Positions 27,201 through 35,400 are shown, numbered from the stretch's first letter. The stretch is 64,000 nucleotides of DNA from Microvirga splendida (GCF_016427565.1 NZ_JAELXT010000002.1:333023-397022); one strand, 5' to 3'. Notes: a model not told the origin generated them from the sequence alone. A program made the numbers and translations.

Positions 27201-27393
27201 CCAGGGCGATGCGCAGGCCGCCCGCAAGCGCGATGAGCTGGCCGCTCGCCTGAGCCCGGCGGAGCTGGAGAACGCCAAGGCGGCGGTCGATCGCTGGCGC
27301 CCGCGCGCCGTGGACCCGGTCGCCAACGAGGCCCCGGCCACTGCTCCGGAATGGACGGCCGCCCTGGATCGATCTTCACCCGACAGGAGTTGA
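24238..27393 (+). CDS. Coiled-coil, single-pass membrane protein with SEL1 repeats (PodJ-like architecture)
   Basis: A 1051-residue protein. Residues about 1-640 are charged and heptad-rich (many E-R-L stretches), predicted coiled coil. About 640-735 is Pro/Ala-rich. One membrane helix lies near 738-758 (PLLLGLAFLVLAAGTAQIL), then a Pro/Ser-rich periplasmic linker and about four SEL1/TPR-like repeats from 840 to 1010 (AALYEIGARLTEGRGVAED, AVFWYERAAMGGHVRAMHN, ALRWYSEAAEAGF, AFQWFSLAAAQGD). The layout matches PodJ-like polar organisers of alphaproteobacteria, which anchor cell-pole or envelope complexes. That role is inferred from architecture only. It stands as a single gene. Confidence 0.8.
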   Translation: MRRHVLSRLDDLDRDARALAAAAARRAGLSLEEWAAAVLDPQDEPALRPRPPQRRAGSDLDALIARMSPASRPEPTRDYEALMAAIAAESERQAQDQTARTAIALESMASWIEQAETRLDEAARASADQQDRIAAILSQALSSLKERLDTVERRVASEQAPPPRIEFPTEEALRALAPVSETLSGLRADMTRLAARLEQPAPDVSPAVETIRAEIDTLRSGMEHLATRRDIAALGTSLGSIARDLGQGPTGKDLHSLAGSMSVVYEQVQTLSEQVNHELHQHLGLGIDRIAEKIDRMAGTGVDRTVIDFLSGQIVDLRHDLASRAEPEQMARLSGEIETLSRQIAEMRLHQVGKGDLTALKRSLDDVCSALYVTATAQDTSKVPELLESVDRRLDLLVRRPEPKPADLAPIGEQLALLTERMAALSGSRSPEGEASSGMEERLSVQIRALAERETLSHEPLLQRFDRIEQELRQLDRRAEPAGVAQMLRTIEEKLDRPAAPPAGLDALERQVAALAERLGSVPGEPLHKALEAAAGIAERAARAALNDIRPALPDAGDLDALKHGFVELKALHTRSDRKTQETLRSVHEALEALASRLPGQAATGAAPLPLPASEQPPSELPPADRLEAAVRKLHAVTLSRVEDTTLNIPNAPVHDPKPAEATPIAAADEDAGLVRASFIAAARRAAQNAGPETAEPSLVQEAGLTGEKDDGEAGTVAPQPSLFERLRRTFDNHSRPLLLGLAFLVLAAGTAQILSGGPGAPSGASAGAAQLVQAPEPEAPDTPAAPAAKQEWSLFQTSSLAAQPSSQASLGPALPAAGRFLVDPATIGAIPDEVPAGLRQAALSGDAAALYEIGARLTEGRGVAEDLPTAIRLFERASQAGLPPAQERLARMFEKGLGGGRDLKQAVFWYERAAMGGHVRAMHNLATLVASGAAGKPDYGAALRWYSEAAEAGFRDSQFNTGLLLTRGIGAKPNLPKAFQWFSLAAAQGDAQAARKRDELAARLSPAELENAKAAVDRWRPRAVDPVANEAPATAPEWTAALDRSSPDRS

Positions 27394-27496
27394 AAACAGG
27401 CAGGCTCTGTCATCATTCGTTCAGACCATGACCGTTACATCGCCTGCATGATGCTGTAACAACGACGTGGCTGCACCGGCCATTGGGGGAACCGGG

Positions 27497-28426
27497 TTGC
27501 AAATCTATTTGCCGATCGCTGAGATGCCTGTGAGCGTTCTCCTCATCCTCGGGATGGGTGCGGCGGTGGGCTTCATATCAGGCCTGTTCGGAATCGGCGG
27601 CGGCTTTCTCATGACGCCGCTCCTGATCTTCCTCGGCATTCCGCCCGCGGTCGCGGTCGCCACGCAGTCGGCGCAGATCGTCGCCTCCTCCACCACCAGC
27701 GTGCTCAGCGCGCTCAGGCGCAACGCCCTCGACCGCAAGCTCGGGGCCATCCTGGTGGCGGGCGGCCTCGTCGGGTCGGCGCTCGGCGTCTGGTTCTTCG
27801 CGGCGGCGCGGCGCGCCGGCCAACTCGATCTCGTGATCGTCGTCTCCTACGTGACCCTGTTCACCGTCGTTGGCAGCCTGATGCTGAAGGAGAGCATTCG
27901 GGAATTCTGGCACAGGCGGAAGGGCGGCACGGTGCGCCTGCGCCGCAAGGCCGGCGAGCATGCGGCCTATCTCGGCTGGCCCCTGCGCATGCGCTTCTAC
28001 CGCTCCAAGCTCTATGTCAGCGTCATTCCCGTCGTCGGGCTGTCGCTGTTCATCGGCTTCGCGGGCGCGCTGCTGGGCATCGGCGGCGGCTTCATCGTGG
28101 TGCCGGCGCTCCTCTACATCTTCCGCGTGCCCACCACGGTGGTGGTCGGCACCTCCCAGCTCCAGATCGTCTGCACCACCCTCGTGGCCCTCATCCTCCA
28201 CGCGATCACCAACCAGGCGGTGGACATGGTGCTGGCGATCCTGCTCATCGTCGGCGGCGTGTTCGGCGCCCAGTTCGGCGCCCGGATGGGGCGCCATCTG
28301 CGGGCGGAGCTGTTCCGCTTCCTGCTCGCGCTCCTGCTGCTGGCCGTGGGCCTGCGCTTCGGGCTCGAGCTGGTGCTGCAGCCGGAGGAGCCCTTCTCCA
28401 TCTCCGTGCAGGAGGTGCGCTCATGA
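27497..28426 (+). CDS. TauE/SafE-family anion exporter
   Basis: A 309-residue membrane protein with eight or so helices in two related halves. The repeated family motif is clear: GFISGLFGIGGGFLMTPLLI near residue 30 and FAGALLGIGGGFIVVPALLY in the second half. The TTG start at 27497 gives the usual family N-terminus (M)QIYLPIAEMPVS and follows GGGGG; a GTG 30 bases earlier is an alternative. TauE/SafE proteins move sulfite, sulfonates or similar anions across the inner membrane. It overlaps the next gene by four bases (ATGA), and that pairing is common in alphaproteobacteria. Confidence 0.87.
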   Translation: MQIYLPIAEMPVSVLLILGMGAAVGFISGLFGIGGGFLMTPLLIFLGIPPAVAVATQSAQIVASSTTSVLSALRRNALDRKLGAILVAGGLVGSALGVWFFAAARRAGQLDLVIVVSYVTLFTVVGSLMLKESIREFWHRRKGGTVRLRRKAGEHAAYLGWPLRMRFYRSKLYVSVIPVVGLSLFIGFAGALLGIGGGFIVVPALLYIFRVPTTVVVGTSQLQIVCTTLVALILHAITNQAVDMVLAILLIVGGVFGAQFGARMGRHLRAELFRFLLALLLLAVGLRFGLELVLQPEEPFSISVQEVRS

Positions 28427-29184
28427 GGGCTCTCGCCATCCTCCTGCTCGTGCTGGCCGGCCTCGTTCCCGCCCGCGCCGAGACCCTGATCACGTCCCTG
28501 TCGAACCATCGGGTGCTGATCAACTCCAACTATACCGGCACGCAGATCGCCGTGTTCGGCGCCATCGAGCGCGATGCCCAGACGGTTGCCCGCGCCACGA
28601 CCTACGACGTGGTCGTCACGGTGCGCGGCCCGCACCAGTTCCTGACCGTGCGCGAGAAGGAGCGCCTCGGCCCGGTCTGGATCAACCAGGAACAGCAGAA
28701 GTTTCCGTCGGTCCCCGCCTACATCTCCGTGATGACCTCCCGGCCCATCACGGAAATCACCAGCGAGCAGCTGCGCCAGCGGCAGAAGATCGGCCTCGAG
28801 TCGATCATCAACGCCAACGATTTCACCTATGCCCGCGACGGCGCGGACAAGCCGTTCCGCGAAGCGCTGCACCGCCTGAAAACCCAGGAGGGGCTTTATA
28901 TCGAGGACGAGCGCGGCGTGACCTTCCTGACCTCGGACATCTTCCGCGCGGCCATTCCCCTGCCGGCAACGGCACCGCCCGGAAACTACGAGGTGGATGT
29001 GACGCTTTTCGCCGACACGGTGATCCTGGCCCGCACGAGCACCAGCTTCGAGCTCGTCAAGACGGGCTTCGAGGAGCGGATCGGCGTCGTGGCCCGCGAC
29101 TGGTCGCTGCTCTACGGCCTCGCAACGGCTGCAATCGCCATCTTCTTCGGCTGGCTCGCCAACGTGATCTTCAGGAGAGACTAG
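28423..29184 (+). CDS. TIGR02186 family membrane-anchored protein
   Basis: A 253-residue protein with a signal peptide (ALAILLLVLAGLVPARA), a periplasmic beta-rich region and one C-terminal membrane helix (LYGLATAAIAIFFGWLANVIF) ending in RRD. ETLITSLSNHRVLINSNYTG and VVTVRGPHQFLTVREKE are typical of the alphaproteobacterial TIGR02186/PF09608 family of unknown function. Translational overlap with the TauE-type exporter suggests that the two work together, perhaps as an accessory subunit facing the periplasm. Confidence 0.85.
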   Translation: MRALAILLLVLAGLVPARAETLITSLSNHRVLINSNYTGTQIAVFGAIERDAQTVARATTYDVVVTVRGPHQFLTVREKERLGPVWINQEQQKFPSVPAYISVMTSRPITEITSEQLRQRQKIGLESIINANDFTYARDGADKPFREALHRLKTQEGLYIEDERGVTFLTSDIFRAAIPLPATAPPGNYEVDVTLFADTVILARTSTSFELVKTGFEERIGVVARDWSLLYGLATAAIAIFFGWLANVIFRRD

Positions 29185-29209
29185 CCGGAGGCTGCTGCGG
29201 TCCCCCGAT

Positions 29210-29306
29210 GTCATTCCCGGAAGGACGCGCAGCGAGGGGGAAGGGAATCCATGGCGCCGAGGGTGTGACTGGGTCCCCTTCCCGGCCTGCGGCCGCCGGG
29301 GATGAC
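29210..29306. repeat. Palindromic repeat (GTCATTCCCGG type)
   Basis: Ends GTCATTCCCGG and CCGGGGATGAC are complementary, and an inner pair AAGGGAATCC / GGGTCCCCTTCC continues the hairpin. A second copy with the same plan is at 32812-32909. Together with the next element it fills the gap between the TIGR02186 gene and convergent pdeM. Confidence 0.85.
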
Positions 29307-29315
29307 ACCCACCAC

Positions 29316-29402
29316 GTCATGGCCGCACTTGTTGCGGCCATCCACGTCTTTGAACCACGGCGCCATGAAGACGTGGATACCCGGGACAAGCCCGGGCATG
29401 AC
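29316..29402. repeat. Palindromic repeat (GTCATGGCCG...CGGGCATGAC type)
   Basis: GTCATGGCCGCACTTGTTGCGGCCATCCACGTCTT forms one hairpin, and AGACGTGGATACCCGGGACAAGCCCGGGCATGAC closes both a second hairpin and, through CACGTCTT/AGACGTG, the whole element. It is a different repeat subtype placed directly after the previous one, ending 12 bases before the pdeM stop. Confidence 0.8.
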
Positions 29403-29414
29403 GCATTTTGAAGT

Positions 29415-30116
29415 TTAGTCCCGGCAGAGCATGGACTTCGCAATGGCGAAGATCCGCTCGGTGCCGATGAGATGCGCGGTGAAGCCGTTGGCGAAGAGCG
29501 GCTTGAAGGCGGCATCGCAGGCGTTCAAGCCGCCCGCATAGGCGCCCAGCGCCGGCATCACGCATCGGCTCCCATCGGTGAGAAAGCAGCGCCGCCGCGT
29601 GGAGCGCCCCCGCATCACCACCTTGCCCACCGGGTGCAGATGGCCGGCGATCTCAGCCTGCTCGCCGGCCACGGGCTCGTGGCGCAGGGTCAGCGAACCG
29701 AGCGCCATCTCCTCCACCACCTGCCCGCCGATGCTGTCGGGGAGAATCCGGTCGTGATTGCCCGTCACCCAGATCCAGTCGCGGCCCTGCTGCACCTCAG
29801 CAAGCGTCGTGCGCTCCTCCCCGCCGAGTCGGTCCGGTCCGCCGATGTCGTGGAAGCTGTCGCCCAGCGCGATGACGGTCTTCGGGTTGAAGCGGAACAC
29901 CGCGTCGGAGAGCGCCAGAAGCGTCTCGCGGGTGTCGTAGGGCGGCAGCATCATGCCGCGCCGGGCGAAGGACGAGCCCTTCTCGAAATGCAGGTCGGCC
30001 ACGAGCAGCGCATCGTGGGCCGGAAGGTACATCGCCCCCGTCAGGTCGAGCAGCGCCGGCTGGCCCTTCAGCCCGATCTCGTGTGTTGTCTCTTTGTTCT
30101 TTCGCAATGCCGTCAC
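29415..30116 (-). CDS. pdeM: Ligase-associated DNA damage response endonuclease (MPE)
   Basis: A 233-residue calcineurin-type metallophosphoesterase. Metal motifs appear in order: LLVADLHFEKG, ALGDSFHDIGG, VTGNHDRILP and AGHLHPVGKV, the last two with the paired histidines. This is the MPE component of the bacterial MPE/Lhr-Core/Exo/Lig cluster; characterised relatives are Mn-dependent DNA nucleases. The GTG start at 30116 overlaps the helicase stop codon (GTGA), so translation is probably coupled to the Lhr-like helicase. Confidence 0.93.
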   Translation of the reverse strand: MTALRKNKETTHEIGLKGQPALLDLTGAMYLPAHDALLVADLHFEKGSSFARRGMMLPPYDTRETLLALSDAVFRFNPKTVIALGDSFHDIGGPDRLGGEERTTLAEVQQGRDWIWVTGNHDRILPDSIGGQVVEEMALGSLTLRHEPVAGEQAEIAGHLHPVGKVVMRGRSTRRRCFLTDGSRCVMPALGAYAGGLNACDAAFKPLFANGFTAHLIGTERIFAIAKSMLCRD

Positions 30117-32755
30117 GCCAAAGCCTCGTCGAGAAGCGCCGCTTCCGCCTCGGCCAGAATCTCGTCCGCGTTGTCGCTATAGACGCGCTCGCGGCCGATC
30201 TCCAGCATGACGGACACGCTTAGGGGAGAAACCCGGTCGAGCGGCTTGTGGATGATTCGCCCCCGGATGCGCTCAAGCATCATGCCGAGGCGCCTCACGT
30301 CGAGGAGTCCCGTTGCCGCATCCGCCCTGGCGGCGCGCAACAGAACGTGATCGGGCTCGTGCTTGCGCAGCACGTCATAGACGAGATCGGTGGAAATCGT
30401 CACCTGCCGCCCGGTCTTCTTCTCCCCCGGGAACCGGCGCTCGATGAGACCCGCGATCACCGCGCATTGGCGGAAAGTGCGCTTCATGAGGGAGGATTCC
30501 GCGAGCCAATCCTCGAGGTCGTCTCCCAGCATGTCCTCGGAGAACAGTTCGTCCATGAAGCCGGGATCGCGTGCGGCGCGGCCTGCGATGTCGCCCGAGG
30601 CATAGACCGCGATGCCGTAATCGTTGGCGACGAACCCAAGGGGTTTAAGCTTGGCGCGCTCCAGGCGTCGGGTGAGCAGCATGCCGAGCGTCTGGTGCGC
30701 AAGCCTGCCCTCGAACGGAAAGCAGGTCATGTAGAAGCGATTGCCGCGCGGAAACGTCTCGACGAGCAAATCCCGCGGCCCCGGCACGATGGAGCGGCGC
30801 CGCTGCTGCACCAGCCATTCGGTCATCTGCGGCGGCAGGCGGTCCCACTCGAACGGATCGGCCAGGATTTCCCGCACACGCGCCGCAAGAAACGTGGACA
30901 GCGGAAACTTGCCGCCCTCGTAGGACGGGATCATCGGATCGGTGCCGGCGCCCGCGCGGGTCGCCAGCACCTCGTCCTCGGAGATGCCCTCGAAGCGCAG
31001 CACCTCGCCGGCGAACAGAAACGTGTCGCCCGGCGTGAGCGTCTCGGCGAAGTACTCCTCGATCTCGCCCAAGATTCTTCCGCGCGGCAGCACAGTACCG
31101 GGGCGCGAGCGCATGGACTTGCCGAGCCGCACCTTGATCATGCTCGACTCGACGATGGTGCCGACATTGAGCCGGTATTGCTGCGCCACCCTGGCATCGC
31201 GCACGCGCCACAAACCGTCATTGCCCCGCACGATCTTGGCGAAGCGCTCATAGGCACGAAGCGCGTAACCTCCCGTCGCGACGAAAGCCACGCACGCCTC
31301 GAAATTCTCCCACGTCAGCCCCGCATAGGGTGCGGCGGAGCGCACCTCCTCGTACAGGTCCTCGAGGCCGAACGGCCCGGCGCAGGCCATGCCGAGAATG
31401 TGCTGGCACAGCACGTCCAATGCGCCGATGCGCGCATCCGGCGTGTCCTGGGCGGCCTCGTGCACGGCATCGAGCGCAGCGCGGCATTCGAGAATCTCGA
31501 AGCGGTTGGCCGGCACGAGATAGGCCTCGGACGGCTCGTCCATGCGATGGTTCGAGCGGCCGATGCGCTGCATGATGCGGGACGCCCCCTTCGGCGCGCC
31601 CACATTCACCACGAGATCCACATCGCCCCAGTCGATGCCGAGATCCAGCGTCGCCGTGCACACCACCGCCTTCAATTTTCCAGCCGCCATTGCCTCCTCG
31701 ACGCGCCGGCGCTGCGCCACGTCGAGGGAGCCGTGGTGGAGCGCGATGGCGAGATTGTCGTCGTTGAGCTTCCACAGCTCCTGGAACGTGTATTCCGCTT
31801 GCAGGCGCGTGTTGACGAACACGAGCGTCGTCTTGTGCGTGCGGATGAGACCGTAGATCGCCGGCATCGACAGCGAGGCCGTGTGGCCGGCAAGCGGCAG
31901 GCGCTCGTCGAGGTCGAGCATGCGGATGTCCGGCTGCGCGCCGCCCTGCACCACGACGAGGTCGGCGAGCGCCTCCTTACCCTCCCCTTGAGGGGGAGGG
32001 TCAGCCGTCAGGCTGGGGTGGGGTGGCAGCGCGACATTCGCAGATGTGGAGTTTCCCACCCCCTCCCGCACCTCCGGTGCGACCTCCCCCCTCAAGGGGG
32101 AGGTGTTCGCGGCGCGCTGCGGCGCCAGATAGCGCCGCAGGTCGTCCGGCTCGCGCACCGTCGCCGACAGCCCGACCGCTGTCGCCTGCGGGGCGATGGT
32201 CATCAGCCTTGCCAAGCCCAGCGACAGCAGGTCGCCGCGCTTCGAGGTGACGAGCGAGTGCAGCTCGTCCAGCACTACCCGGCGCAGATTTTGGAAGAAC
32301 TCCTGCGCCTCCGCATGGGCCAGAAGCAGCGCCAGCTGCTCGGGCGTGGTGAGCAGAATGTCCGGCGGGCGCTCGATCTGGCGGGCGCGCTTGTGCGAGG
32401 GCGTATCGCCCGTGCGAGTCTCGATGCGGATTGGAAGCGCCATCTCGGCCACCGGAACTTCCAGGTTGCGGGCGACATCGGTGGCGAGCGCCTTCAGGGG
32501 CGAGATGTAGAGCGTGTGGAGCCCGCGCCTGTCCTGGGCCGTGCCCCGGCCCGGCCCCCGCTCGGCCAGCTCCACGAGGCTCGGCAGGAACCCGGCCAGC
32601 GTCTTGCCCGCCCCCGTGGGCGCCACGAGCAGCACGGAGCGCCCTTCGCGCGCCTTGGCGAGCAGGTCCAGCTGGTGCGCCCTCGGCTTCCAGCCACGGC
32701 TCTTGAACCAGTCACGGAAAGTTTTGGGAAGAAGGGTGGCGGAGGCTTGAGACAT
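30113..32755 (-). CDS. Ligase-associated Lhr-Core DEXH-box DNA helicase
   Basis: An 880-residue superfamily 2 helicase of the Lhr-Core type (usual length about 810-840). Motif I is VAPTGAGKTLAGFLPSLV (residue about 42), motif II VLDELHSL, motif III LSATVREP, motif V region ATLDLGIDWGDVDLVVNVG and motif VI QRIGRSNHRMD, followed by the winged-helix and Lhr-specific C-terminal domains (GDTFLFAGEVLRFEG). It is a 3'-5' ATP-driven translocase in the MPE/Exo/Lig repair cluster. About 42 residues near 217-260, rich in Pro and Gly, are encoded by a palindromic repeat inserted in frame (31980-32104); they fall between motif III and the ADLVVVQGG strand, probably in a surface loop. Confidence 0.94.
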   Translation of the reverse strand: MSQASATLLPKTFRDWFKSRGWKPRAHQLDLLAKAREGRSVLLVAPTGAGKTLAGFLPSLVELAERGPGRGTAQDRRGLHTLYISPLKALATDVARNLEVPVAEMALPIRIETRTGDTPSHKRARQIERPPDILLTTPEQLALLLAHAEAQEFFQNLRRVVLDELHSLVTSKRGDLLSLGLARLMTIAPQATAVGLSATVREPDDLRRYLAPQRAANTSPLRGEVAPEVREGVGNSTSANVALPPHPSLTADPPPQGEGKEALADLVVVQGGAQPDIRMLDLDERLPLAGHTASLSMPAIYGLIRTHKTTLVFVNTRLQAEYTFQELWKLNDDNLAIALHHGSLDVAQRRRVEEAMAAGKLKAVVCTATLDLGIDWGDVDLVVNVGAPKGASRIMQRIGRSNHRMDEPSEAYLVPANRFEILECRAALDAVHEAAQDTPDARIGALDVLCQHILGMACAGPFGLEDLYEEVRSAAPYAGLTWENFEACVAFVATGGYALRAYERFAKIVRGNDGLWRVRDARVAQQYRLNVGTIVESSMIKVRLGKSMRSRPGTVLPRGRILGEIEEYFAETLTPGDTFLFAGEVLRFEGISEDEVLATRAGAGTDPMIPSYEGGKFPLSTFLAARVREILADPFEWDRLPPQMTEWLVQQRRRSIVPGPRDLLVETFPRGNRFYMTCFPFEGRLAHQTLGMLLTRRLERAKLKPLGFVANDYGIAVYASGDIAGRAARDPGFMDELFSEDMLGDDLEDWLAESSLMKRTFRQCAVIAGLIERRFPGEKKTGRQVTISTDLVYDVLRKHEPDHVLLRAARADAATGLLDVRRLGMMLERIRGRIIHKPLDRVSPLSVSVMLEIGRERVYSDNADEILAEAEAALLDEALA
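31980..32104. repeat. Palindromic repeat inserted in frame inside the Lhr-Core helicase gene
   Basis: About 125 bases begin CCTCCCCTTGAGGGGGAGGG and end CCTCCCCCCTCAAGGGGGAGG, each end a hairpin and the two ends mutually complementary; inner GGGTGGGGTGG and CCACCCCCTCCC also pair. The element has no stop codon in the helicase frame and encodes residues such as TSPLRGEVAPEVREG and PPHPSLTADPPPQGEG. The same type occurs in frame in the exo gene (36460). Confidence 0.9.
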
Positions 32756-32811
32756 GAATCCTCAAGATAGGGCCCCTGGAATGGTTCCGCTATGGCCGGG
32801 CACACTCCCTT

Positions 32812-32909
32812 GTCATTCCCGGCCGCAGCGCAGCGGAGGGGAAGGGAATCTACTCACCCGTGCTGAACCATGGATCCCCTTCCCTCGCCTGCGGCTCGCC
32901 GGGGATGAC
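32812..32909. repeat. Palindromic repeat (GTCATTCCCGG type), second copy
   Basis: Same plan as the element at 29210: GTCATTCCCGGCCGCAGCG at one end, GCTCGCCGGGGATGAC at the other, inner AAGGGAATC and GGATCCCCTTCCC pairing. It lies in the divergent gap between the Lhr-like helicase and the SDR gene (32756-33023), so one or both promoters must fit around it. The rest of this gap shows no gene. Confidence 0.85.
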
Positions 32910-33023
32910 AACGGCGGCACAGCCTCAGAACATGTGAACGCCTTCCGATGGCCGCTTGCCATCCGGCCCGGGATCGCCTCAGCTCAACCCACGCCAACCA
33001 CGACACAGAGAAGACGAAACCCC

Positions 33024-33842
33024 ATGCCGCACGTCACCCAGTTCCAGAACGCCGTCGCCGTCGTCACCGGAGGCACGCAAGGGGTCGGCGAGGCCATCGC
33101 CCGCACGCTCGCCGAACGGGGCGCCAAGGGCATCGTCATCTGCGGCCGCAACGAGGAGCGCGGGCATGCGGTGGCCCGCGAGATCTCCAACCAGGGCTGC
33201 CACACGGAGTTCGTGCGCGCCGATCTCGAAAGCGTCGAGGAGGCACGCCAGGTCGTGGCGCGGGCCGACAGCGTCTTCGGGCGGGTCGACGTGCTGGTGA
33301 ACGCCGCCGGCATCACCGACCGGGGGACCATCTTCGACACCACCCCGGAACTCTTCGACCGCATGTTCGCGGTCAATGTGCGCGCGCCGTTCTTCCTGAT
33401 GCAGGAGGCCGCGAAGATCATGCGGCGGGAAAAGATCGAGGGCACGATGGTCAACATCCTGTCCATGTCGGCCCATGGCGGCCAGCCCTTCATCTCGGCC
33501 TATTGCGGCTCGAAGGGCGCGCTCGCCACGCTGACCAAGAACGCCGCCTTCAGCCTGATGCCGTGGCGCATCCGCGTGAACGGCCTCAACATCGGCTGGA
33601 TGAACACGCCCGGCGAGGACCGGATCATGAAGACCTATCACGGGGCGCAGGACGGCTGGCTGGAAAAGGCAGCCGCCGAACAGCCCTTCGGCCGCCTCCT
33701 GGACCCGCGGGAAGTGGCCCGCGCCGTGGCGTTCCTGACATCACCCGAGTCCGGCATGATGACCGGCTCGATCATCGACTTCGACCAGTCGGTGCTGGGC
33801 TGCTACGAGAGCGCACCGCATCCCTCGACGCCGGCGCAATGA
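33024..33842 (+). CDS. Short-chain dehydrogenase/reductase
   Basis: A 272-residue classical SDR. The Rossmann start is VAVVTGGTQGVGEAIARTLA, then LVNAAGITDRG (NNAG position), the catalytic serine in NILSMSAHGG, and Y-x-x-x-K as AYCGSKGALATL; a C-terminal AVAFLTSPESGMMTGSIIDF is typical. Start 33024 (MPHVTQFQ) places the nucleotide motif at the normal distance. It would use NAD(P)H to oxidise or reduce an alcohol/ketone; substrate unknown. It ends one base before the convergent methyltransferase gene and interrupts the DNA-repair cluster. Confidence 0.9.
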   Translation: MPHVTQFQNAVAVVTGGTQGVGEAIARTLAERGAKGIVICGRNEERGHAVAREISNQGCHTEFVRADLESVEEARQVVARADSVFGRVDVLVNAAGITDRGTIFDTTPELFDRMFAVNVRAPFFLMQEAAKIMRREKIEGTMVNILSMSAHGGQPFISAYCGSKGALATLTKNAAFSLMPWRIRVNGLNIGWMNTPGEDRIMKTYHGAQDGWLEKAAAEQPFGRLLDPREVARAVAFLTSPESGMMTGSIIDFDQSVLGCYESAPHPSTPAQ

Positions 33843-33843
33843 G

Positions 33844-34833
33844 CTACCGCTGCATCACGCACAAAAACCCGGGAACCGGCACGCCGCGATCCTCCCGGGT
33901 CGACACCGGCTCGAAGAGCACGATGGTGAAACCCACCGCCTCGGCAAGTTCGCGCACATAACTCTCGCTGTGAGCATAGCGCGCATCCGCGCCGAGGATG
34001 AAGCCCTCGCCTTCATGGGCCTGAACCGTGAAGGCGAGGAGCCCTTCGCGCTTCAGAACTCGGTGCGCCTCGCGGAACGCCGCATCGAGCGCCGCCATGT
34101 AGACGAACACGTCGGCCGCCACCACGAGATCGGCCTCGGCGGTTGCGCGGCCCTGCAGGAACGCGACGAGCTCGCCCTTATGCAGGGCATCGTAGAGCGT
34201 CGTCTTCTCCGCCTTCTCCAGCATGCCGGGAGACAAGTCCACGCCTTCGATGGACGTGCACAGCCCGGCGAGCGCCTGGGCCATCAGCCCAGTGCCGCAG
34301 CCCAGATCGAGGGTGAGGCCGAAGCGGTGCTCCCGATCCCGCTCGGAGCAGGCGCGGCGTAAGGCGCCAGCGATCAGCTCCGGCCCACGATAGGCAAGGC
34401 TTCCGGTCAGGTGCCGGTCGAATTTCGGCGCGTAATCGTCGAAGAGCGCCCGCACATAGCCTTCCGTGATGGCCTCACCGGGCGGCAATGCGCCGAGCTT
34501 GGCGAGGTCGAGGCGCACGCCCAGCTCGTCGGCAGCCTCCAGGGCGAGCGCCCGGCGCAAGGCGCCTACCGCTTCCTCCCGCTGACCCTGCTCGGCCAGC
34601 GAACGTCCCAGCATGGCATGGGCGGGGGCAAAATCCGGCGCCAGCTCCAGCACCTGCCGGGCGAGATCGGCCGCAGCCTCGAAATCGCGCTCGTCGAAGG
34701 CGGCGCGGGCATATTCGTAACGGCGGTCGGCGCGAAAATCGCCGGTGGATCGGGCGGTGGAGGCTGGCGGCATGGCTTTTGGATGCGGGAGAGCGGAGAG
34801 GCTGTCAATGGCGGGCAGCAGGCGCCCATACAT
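33844..34833 (-). CDS. TPR-containing class I SAM-dependent methyltransferase
   Basis: A 329-residue protein. Residues about 35-105 form two tetratricopeptide-like repeats (YARAAFDERDFEAAADLARQ, AHAMLGRSLAEQGQREEAV). The methyltransferase core starts near 168 with LTLDLGCGTGLMAQALA (SAM motif I), then IEGVDLSPGMLEKAEK and the motif VVAADVFVYMAALDAAFRE. The conserved YAPKFDRHL just before the core is typical of this TPR-methyltransferase group. Start 34833 has GGGGAAG four bases upstream; an internal ATG at 34773 is possible. The substrate is unknown; the TPR part suggests a protein partner. Confidence 0.85.
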   Translation of the reverse strand: MYGRLLPAIDSLSALPHPKAMPPASTARSTGDFRADRRYEYARAAFDERDFEAAADLARQVLELAPDFAPAHAMLGRSLAEQGQREEAVGALRRALALEAADELGVRLDLAKLGALPPGEAITEGYVRALFDDYAPKFDRHLTGSLAYRGPELIAGALRRACSERDREHRFGLTLDLGCGTGLMAQALAGLCTSIEGVDLSPGMLEKAEKTTLYDALHKGELVAFLQGRATAEADLVVAADVFVYMAALDAAFREAHRVLKREGLLAFTVQAHEGEGFILGADARYAHSESYVRELAEAVGFTIVLFEPVSTREDRGVPVPGFLCVMQR

Positions 34834-34884
34834 GCACTTCCCCGCGCCTCGTAGGAAGAGAGCGCCGCTCCTGTCTTCCCTGCC

Positions 34885-34922
34885 CCGTCATCCCGGACGG
34901 CAAAAGCCGATCCGGGATCGCG
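34885..34922. repeat. Short palindrome (CGTCATCCCGG type)
   Basis: CGTCATCCCGGACGGC and GCCGATCCGGGATCGCG give a compact hairpin just upstream of the methyltransferase start, a shortened relative of the element at 21277. Together with the next repeat it occupies most of the first 240 bases of the 602-base gap between methyltransferase and exo genes. Confidence 0.6.
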
Positions 34923-34943
34923 TGCAGGATCGGACGCGGGTGT

Positions 34944-35067
34944 CCCTCCCCCCTCTGCGGGGGAGGGTGGCGAGCGGAGCGAGCCGGGAGAGGGGACGTC
35001 CGGTCGAGCACGGCCCCTCTCCCGACCTGCTGCGCAGGCCACCCTCTCCCGCTAAAGGGGAGAGGGA
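34944..35067. repeat. Palindromic repeat (CCCTCCCCC/GGGAGAGGG type), intergenic
   Basis: Begins CCCTCCCCCCTCTGCGGGGGAGGG and ends CCCTCTCCCGCTAAAGGGGAGAGGG-like hairpins, with inner GGGAGAGGGGACG pairing GCCCCTCTCCCG. About 124 bases, the intergenic counterpart of the in-frame elements at 31980 and 36460. It ends 12 bases before the LexA-box promoter at 35079. Confidence 0.85.
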
Positions 35068-35078
35068 AGGTGGCGCAT

Positions 35079-35122
35079 GTTCTCATTTTGTTCTTGACAG
35101 CTGCCTTAAGCTCGGCTATATC
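35079..35122 (+). promoter_or_regulatory. SOS-box promoter upstream of the exo-lig side
   Basis: A perfect alphaproteobacterial LexA box, GTTC-TCATTTT-GTTC (35079-35093), directly abuts a strong sigma-70 promoter: TTGACA (35094-35099), 17 bases, TATATC (35117-35122). Transcription would start near 35129 and run towards exo and lig. LexA bound here would block the -35 region. Confidence 0.85.
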
Positions 35123-35128
35123 GTTGTG

Positions 35129-35400
35129 CATTCCCGCCCTTCGAGGGGCGCGCTCGCGAGGCGTCGCAGGAGTGGGGTGGGAAGCGGTCCCGCCGCAGGT
35201 CTCGCACACCTGTGATCGCGGGTGGCCGATCCTGGCTCCGACCAGGTCCGCTGAAACAAACCGCGCGTGACGAGCAGTCTGGCTCTCACCTTCCACACAA
35301 CCATCGAGCCGGGCTGCACGAAGCGCCACCCTCGATCACCCTGACGGCTCGCAGCACCCGCTGCGGGCCACAAGGTGCTGGTTCGGCGTTATCCCTCGGC
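35129..35400 (+). ncRNA. Candidate structured RNA or long leader under SOS control
   Basis: About 270 bases follow the SOS promoter without a convincing reading frame (the longest from a near-by GTG is 29 codons). The sequence folds into several GC hairpins: CGCCC-TTCGA-GGGGCG (about 35139), GGTGGGA-AGCGG-TCCCGCC (about 35172) and CCTGG-CTCCGA-CCAGG (about 35232). GTTGTG at 35123 is complementary to CACAAC at 35296. It carries none of the conserved strings of 4.5S RNA, RNase P RNA or tmRNA. It could be a small RNA or the untranslated leader of exo-lig. Confidence 0.4.

Noticed and set aside
35116..35373. An 85-residue minus-strand reading frame across the SOS-promoter region
   Set aside because: It crosses the promoter, has no ribosome site and resembles no protein; composition is that of a chance frame in GC-rich DNA.
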